Below are positions 1 through 5,400 of a stretch of 7,242 nucleotides of DNA, in pieces. The notes under the pieces were generated by a model. It had not been told where the DNA came from, did not search any database, and saw only the letters and a list, made by a program, of their open reading frames with translations. The DNA comes from Lutispora sp. (GTDB taxonomy: Bacteria; Bacillota; Clostridia; Lutisporales; Lutisporaceae): the NCBI GenBank assembly GCA_030834765.1, contig JAUQXG010000324.1:1-7242 (forward strand), given 5' to 3'. The first letter of the stretch is position 1; every line of letters begins with the position of its first letter. The translations under genes and the position numbers were made by a program.

Positions 1-1
1 T

Positions 2-1801
2 CTATACAGCTATTCAGATACAGCACCAGTTACTGTCTATCTAGCTGTTGATGAGCCAGTAAAGGTGACAAATAATGAAGGTAGCTTCAGGCATGTATTT
101 TATAAGGACGGTAATTTCACCTTTGAGTTTGAGGATAAGGCAGGAAATTCTGCAACAGCCACCGCTGTGGTAGATAGCATTACCAATGCTGAACAATATA
201 TTGATATTATTTATAGTGATTCAGGAAAACTGACAAATAAGGATATCAATGTTGAATTTAGAGCCTTTTCAGACCTAGCAATCATAACAAGCCCCACAGT
301 TGCTGAGGAGGTATATGAACCATATGAATATAGCTTTACGAATAATGGCGACTGGCCGGTATCAATAAGAGTATTGTCCGGAACAGAAGTAGGTGAAATA
401 AGAGCAGTTACCGGGAGCGTTTACAATATTGACAGGGTTTCCCCAGAGGCGGATATATATATGAATACAGTAGAGCTCACAAATCAGAATGTTATTGCCA
501 CTCTGCTGACTTACGACGACAAGGGGAAGGGCATCACAATGGAAAATAATGACGGAAAGTCTGAATATGTCTTTGAGGAAAATGGAACTTTCACCTTTAA
601 CTTTACAGATGAAGCCGGCAATGTCGGGCATAAGACGGTTACCGTTTCCGGTATTGACAAGTCAATACCGTCAGCGAAAATTAGATATTCTACAGATGAG
701 TCCAAAGGGAATACAGTATTTGCAGAGGTATACTTTCCAGAAGAAACGGAGGAAGTAGATATTCTAAATAATAATGGATTGAATACCTTTGAGTTCGTAG
801 AAAATGGAGCATTTACTTTCGATTATGCTGATAAAGCCGGCAATAAAGGTTCTATTACTGCCCAGGTAAACAGTTTGTCTGACAGCGTTTTATCAGCAAT
901 CATAGAATACTATATTGAAGGAGTCAAGGTAGATGATCCTAATATAAACTTGATAAACAAAAGTGTGACGGCAAAATTAGTTCTGAATGAAGCAGGCGGT
1001 CCTTATAAAATTGTTAATAATGAAGGCAGCAGTACCTATATCTTAGAGCAAGATGGAGAGTATACATTTATCTATGAGGACGGCAATAAAAATAGAGGAT
1101 TTGCGACAGCAAAGGTTAGTAGCATAGATAAGGAGGCTCCAAAGCTTCAAATCCTTGCAGACATAGTAAAGGTCACCAATCAGGATGTTACTATTACAGT
1201 AAGTTACAGTGACAACAAAGGAATATCTAAAATAATGCTAAATGGAGAAGCAATGGGAATCACCCCTGAAGGGAAATTTACATATATATGCACGAATAAT
1301 CAGCCAATAGAGGTAAAAGTTTATGACACTGCTGGAAATGTGACAGTAAAACAATATATAGTAAATTACATTGATAAGGAAATACCCATAGGCACAATTA
1401 GGTACACTCCAGGCAGTGCTACTAATCAAGATGTTAAAGCTGTATTGATTCTCAATGAACCTGGAAGGATTCTAAATAATAGCGGCAGAATGGAGTATGT
1501 CTTTACTCAAAATGGTGAGTTCACATTTGAATTTGAGGATATAGCTGGAAATAAAGCATCGAAGACAGCAACTGTCAATTGGATAGATAAGACTCCTCCT
1601 GAGATTTCTTTGGAGTATAGCAGTATAACAATGACCAACAAACCCATAGTGGTTACGCTAAAGACGGAAGAAGATGCGATCATTTTGAATAACGGAGGGG
1701 CAACAAAGCGAACCTTTTATACAAATGGAGAGTTTGTCTTCAGAGTCGCGGACAAGGCGGGGAACGAAGTGAGCATAAGGGCACAGGTAGGGAACATCGA
1801 T
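2..1801 (+). repeat. Tandem divergent Ig-like protein repeats (one partial, seven full units)
   Basis: By nucleotide range the units are: R0 2-181 (partial), R1 182-433, R2 434-658, R3 659-880, R4 881-1129, R5 1130-1375, R6 1376-1588 and R7 1589-1801. Full units are 84, 75, 74, 83, 82, 71 and 71 residues long. The shared skeleton is an opening K-x-x-P-x-x-x-I-x-Y, a strand with T-N-(Q/K)-D-V followed by alternating hydrophobics, then (I/V)-x-N-N-x-G, then Y-x-F-x-x-N-G-x-F-T-F-x-F-x-D-x-A-G-N, and a last strand ending in I-D. The NNxG element is clear in R0, R2, R3, R4, R6 and R7. R1 and R5 are the most divergent: R1 has lost the AGN motif, and R4 has DGNKNRG in its place. The similarity is at protein level, with DNA identity only in short stretches, so the array is old rather than a recent duplication. 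The pattern fits bacterial Ig-like (Big-type) modules; the exact family is not established here. Confidence 0.85.
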
Positions 1802-2314
1802 GCAGAAAAGCCACAGATAAACTTAAAAGGGGATACCTATATAAGCATTATGCAGAATGAAGCCTACTTAGAACCAGAATATAGTGCTGTTGATAATAAG
1901 GATGGAGATATGACAAGCAAGGTTGTCGTAGAGGGAAGCGTAAATATCGAAGTACCTGGTTTATATATTCTGAGATATAAGGTATCTGATGCAGTAGGAA
2001 ATATCAGTGAGAATACCAGAACTGTAAAGGTAATAGGACTTGATGAAATTGTGCTTGTTCTCAACGGCAAGGTGGTAGATGGAGACCTGGTAGTCTTGAA
2101 TAGCAAGAATGTTACGATAAGTGGTATTGGCAATGAAGGAAGTTATGTCATGAAGTGGGCGGAAGATAAAAGGACTCAAGCTTATTTTAAGGGCGAAGGA
2201 AATAAGATCATCACGGGAGGGACTGCATGGCTTGAAAGTGGCAAATGGTATACCTTCTTTATACAGGATAAGGAGAGGAAGACAAAGAGCATTCAGGTAT
2301 ATATAAATGAGTAG
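2..2314 (+). CDS. Large extracellular Ig-like repeat protein, 3' part (5' end outside window)
   Basis: The frame is open from base 2 and ends at TAG 2312-2314, giving 770 visible codons. A GTG lies at 65, but in-frame codons upstream of it (reading ...APVTVYLAVDEPVKV) continue the same beta-strand pattern and no ribosome binding site precedes it, so the true start is upstream. The product is built from one partial and seven full Ig-like repeats (2-1801), a DUF5011-like domain (1802-2041) and a C-terminal beta-rich domain (2042-2311). It is rich in Asn, Asp, Glu, Lys, Thr and Val and nearly lacks cysteine (one in YICTNN near 1290), as is usual for exported Gram-positive surface proteins. No catalytic motif, LPXTG, SLH or membrane segment is visible, so any signal peptide or anchor must lie upstream. 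Such repeats normally act as stalks or as adhesion modules; the ligand is unknown. The gene is followed after 14 bases by another large secreted protein, probably in one operon. The coding call is very secure and the Ig-like assignment good; the function is open. Confidence 0.93.
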   Translation, partial: LYSYSDTAPVTVYLAVDEPVKVTNNEGSFRHVFYKDGNFTFEFEDKAGNSATATAVVDSITNAEQYIDIIYSDSGKLTNKDINVEFRAFSDLAIITSPTVAEEVYEPYEYSFTNNGDWPVSIRVLSGTEVGEIRAVTGSVYNIDRVSPEADIYMNTVELTNQNVIATLLTYDDKGKGITMENNDGKSEYVFEENGTFTFNFTDEAGNVGHKTVTVSGIDKSIPSAKIRYSTDESKGNTVFAEVYFPEETEEVDILNNNGLNTFEFVENGAFTFDYADKAGNKGSITAQVNSLSDSVLSAIIEYYIEGVKVDDPNINLINKSVTAKLVLNEAGGPYKIVNNEGSSTYILEQDGEYTFIYEDGNKNRGFATAKVSSIDKEAPKLQILADIVKVTNQDVTITVSYSDNKGISKIMLNGEAMGITPEGKFTYICTNNQPIEVKVYDTAGNVTVKQYIVNYIDKEIPIGTIRYTPGSATNQDVKAVLILNEPGRILNNSGRMEYVFTQNGEFTFEFEDIAGNKASKTATVNWIDKTPPEISLEYSSITMTNKPIVVTLKTEEDAIILNNGGATKRTFYTNGEFVFRVADKAGNEVSIRAQVGNIDAEKPQINLKGDTYISIMQNEAYLEPEYSAVDNKDGDMTSKVVVEGSVNIEVPGLYILRYKVSDAVGNISENTRTVKVIGLDEIVLVLNGKVVDGDLVVLNSKNVTISGIGNEGSYVMKWAEDKRTQAYFKGEGNKIITGGTAWLESGKWYTFFIQDKERKTKSIQVYINE
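1802..2041 (+). other. DUF5011-like Ig domain (protein domain)
   Basis: This 80-residue segment departs from the preceding repeats. It reads K-P-x-I-x-L-K-G near its start, then Y-L-E-P-E-Y-S-A-V-D-N-K-D-G-D-M-T (the DNKDGDMT motif begins at 1892), then V-P-G-L-Y-I-L-R-Y-K-V-S-D-A-V-G-N and T-R-T-V-K-V. The order Y-x-E-P, A-x-D-x-x-D-G-D-x-T, P-G-x-Y-x-x-x-Y-x-V-x-D-x-x-G-N, R-x-V-x-V is the standard signature of the DUF5011/HYR-like Ig fold common in secreted bacterial proteins. It probably serves as a structural spacer between the repeat stalk and the C-terminal domain. Confidence 0.8.
2042..2311 (+). other. C-terminal beta-rich domain of the first protein, unassigned
   Basis: The last 90 residues contain neither the repeat skeleton nor the DUF5011 motifs. 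They begin with alternating hydrophobic strands (EIVLVLNGKVVDGDLVVLN), contain GSYVMKWAEDKRTQAYFKGEG, and end with a G-K-W-Y-T-F-F-I-Q-D-K-E-R-K segment before YINE and the stop. The G-x-W/Y-x-T-x-x-x-x-D-x-x-x-x-K ending resembles the last strands of other Ig-like modules, so a terminal Ig-like cap is likely. There is no hydrophobic tail or sorting signal. No function can be assigned. Confidence 0.5.
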
Positions 2315-2328
2315 AAGGGGGTGGGATA
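2315..2328 (+). promoter_or_regulatory. Ribosome binding site for the second gene
   Basis: The whole intergenic gap is AAGGGGGTGGGATA. AGGGGGTG at 2316-2323 matches the Shine-Dalgarno consensus AGGAGGTG with one mismatch and lies 5 bases before ATG 2329, which fixes that start. The gap is too short for a separate promoter or terminator, so the second gene is probably co-transcribed with the first. Confidence 0.85.
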
Positions 2329-2415
2329 ATGAATAAAAGATTAAAAGCTGCTTTGCTGCTTTCTATTTGGGTTTTGAGTCTTTTCAGCAACTTTGTCTTA
2401 GAGGTAAGCGGAGCG
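2329..2415 (+). other. Signal peptide (Sec type)
   Basis: The start MNKRLK carries three positive charges and is followed by a hydrophobic core (AALLLSIWVLSLFSNFVL, residues 7-24). A polar stretch then ends in V-S-G-A-E, giving likely signal peptidase I cleavage after Ala29 (S-G-A|E) or Gly28. There is no lipobox cysteine, so this is not a lipoprotein signal. Confidence 0.88.
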
Positions 2416-5400
2416 GAACTATCAGGCCCGTTTTCCATTAAAAACAATATAATTGAACTTTTAGTGAATAAGGAAGATGGGAGATTTGCAATCAAAACAG
2501 TAGAAGGATCTCCCGACAGGCAAGAGGATGAGAATGTACCTTTGCTTTTCTCAAAAGAAAATCCTGAAACCACCTTTACTACTTTCAGGATTGACGGGAA
2601 GGATTATATATATGGAAATTCATATAATGGGATATCAATAAATGGAGGATTTATAGAAGCTCCAAAAAAAGAAGGAATGGTAAGCATCTCCAAATGGAAG
2701 GTAGGGGATATTGAAGTAACGCAAAAGCTGGAGCTGACGGATAATATAAATAGCAGTGATGTGGGAAATGTTAAAATAAGCTATTCCATAATGAATACCG
2801 GAAGCAAAAGCAGGATGGTCGGAACAAGGGTACTATTGGATACAATGCTTGGAAGCAACGATGGTTCATTGATTTCTCTTAATGGGGAAAAAGACATTAC
2901 CTCTGAGACGGAAGCTATGGGAGAGAGTATTCCTGTATATTGGAGATGTACTGATTCTGCAGACAATCCAAAGGTTGTAGCTTATGGTTTTATGAAAGGC
3001 TGGGGTAATACAGAGCCAGACAAGATGACTATCGCACATTGGAATGCATTGTCCGCTACAAAATGGGATTATTCAACGAACTCGGAAAGAAATATAGGTT
3101 CTTCACTGAATGATTATAAAAGTGCAGACTCGGCAGTGGCACTTTATTGGGAGCCAAAGACCCTGGAACCGGGCAAAGACATTCAGGTTGAAACTTACTA
3201 TGGATTGGGAAACATAAAACAAAGTACGGATGGAAGCACTTTTAACTTGAATGTATTAGCTCCCGCTAAGCTAAGTATTGAAGGAGACAGATATAAAGAC
3301 AACCCCTTTGATATTATGATGGAGCTGGATAACAGTCTGAAAGATGCGACAGAGCTGGCGGGCATCACTGCTGAACTGGTTCTCCCAGAAGGCCTAGAAC
3401 TGGCTGAGGGACAGGAAGGCAGTAAGTATTTCTATAGAGTACCTGTCAATCTCAAGCAGACAGCGACCTGGAAGGTAAAAGCAGTAAATACTCAGAAGCT
3501 GAAGGTATTAGAGTATATGGTGCGTATCACCTCTTTGGGCAAGGAGGTAAAGAATATAAAGAAGTTTATTATTATACCAGGTTTTGAGAATAATGATTTT
3601 GATATCGGTTATACGAATATAGCACCGAGAAACCTTTATTACAATGATGAAGATAATGCAATACAGATTATTGGCTATGGATTCGACAAGCTGAAGGATA
3701 AAACGAGCTATGAAATGAGTTTCGTAAATACATCAAGGAGTAATACTTATTATCCTAAGGATTCGGATATAACGATAATAAATGACAATCAAATCCGTAT
3801 AAAAGTTCCGAAAGGTTTGGAAATAGGCACATATAAGCTTGTGATAAACCACCAAAACGATATGCTAGATTATAGCTTGCATCAGGAGGTAAGGGTGACA
3901 TCGGAAGAAAAGTATAAATCCAGAAATTATGGAATACTGGTAATAAAAGAGCATAGCACCCAACTTTTTGAAAATGAATCACAGCTTAGTGCCGAAGATA
4001 AAAGCAGAGCAATACTTATTATAAGGGGAAAAGTGAAAAGTGTTTCTGAAGGTAGATTTGACGTTTATGGGGATACCGTAGCCATAAATAATGACATATA
4101 TTACAAAGGCTATGACGATATATTGTCTGTGTATAAAAGTGGAGATAGCTTTATAGTGAAAGGTAATGGAGAGCTATACATGCAGTCCATGTTATTAGGC
4201 AAAAGTATGGAGATAACTTTGAAAAAAGGGCGTTTTTATATAGATTCGGCAACAGCTATTATAAAGGACGAAGAGGGCTATATTAATGGTATCAGCACGA
4301 TGTATGTGGGTTATTTCCCGATTTTAGTAAAAGAAATAAAAATTCAAAACAACGGAGAAGTAAAGATTGATGGGATACTGCAGCTTGAAAACAAATATTT
4401 CGACTTTCTTGCCAGCGTTGGTACAGGTTTTATAGAATCAGATTTAAAGGATATGAGTATAACCAGCAAGAAAATCGATATTAATACAGAATTCAGCATT
4501 CCATTCCCTCGCTGGAAGCTGGGAGACTTTCAGTCTAAAGATTATCTGAGTAAGCCAACGACACAGGTTACCTTTTTCATAAATACCACAAAAGGAGCTT
4601 ACGGCTTCAAGAGCAAAGCAGAGAATCTAAAGCTTAGGCTTCGGGATATAAATACAAAAATGGCCTTTGACAAGAATCTGTATCCTGATTATTTTGAATT
4701 TGAGAATAAGTATGGATTGATACCTGAGCCAATAGGGAGCACGGGGCTGGCTTTTGAAAGTATTGGCGGGGGCATATATGGATTGAGGTCCCTGTTTGAT
4801 TCTTTGCGATATGGTATCTTGCCTATCGGTTCTAGCATCGCAGCAAGAGCAGATATTGTAGATTTACCCACCTATCATGCAAGAATAAAGGGATATACGA
4901 TGGTAGGACTGAGGGATATTGAAGCGTTATTAAGCAGCAATGGTATTGACCTGAAAGGAGATGGGTATATATATTTCATAGATGTAGGTGATATTGTTGG
5001 TCACTTCGATTTGAGTGGCGGATATATTCAGGCGGATGTTGATATACTTGACATTTTGATAATGCAGGCATATTTTGGCATAAGCAGGAATGAGATAAAG
5101 GGCTCCATCAGTGCAAAAGTGAATATTCCAGACTATGTCTGGTTTGTAGGAGGAAAAACTATTTCATCCTTTAAGGCCGGATTATCCACCAGTAAAATTG
5201 AAGGAAGCATCAAGTTTATGGGTGTAGGAGTTGGTATAAAATATAAGTGGCTTGACAATGATTTTGATTTTGATGTGGCTTCCCTCGACTATACAGGCGA
5301 GAAAGGGATATATACAGTCAATACCAAGGATGACCAAGGCAGGGATGTGGTTGTCACATATGGTGCGAATATTGAGAGGGTGAAGGATATTGGATATTCC

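Noticed and set aside
549..758. 69-codon + strand frame within the first gene
   Set aside because: It is an out-of-frame shadow of repeats R2 and R3, with no domain pattern.
2315..2328. Possible promoter or terminator between the genes
   Set aside because: The gap is only 14 bases and is fully accounted for by the Shine-Dalgarno sequence and spacer.
2259..2573. 104-codon open frame on the - strand across the gene junction
   Set aside because: It overlaps the end of the first gene, the ribosome binding site and the signal peptide of the second, all well supported on the + strand.
2664..2670. A7 run, a possible slippage or phase-variation site
   Set aside because: It encodes Pro-Lys-Lys in an intact frame and a single short A-run is common in AT-rich genes; nothing else suggests programmed frameshifting.
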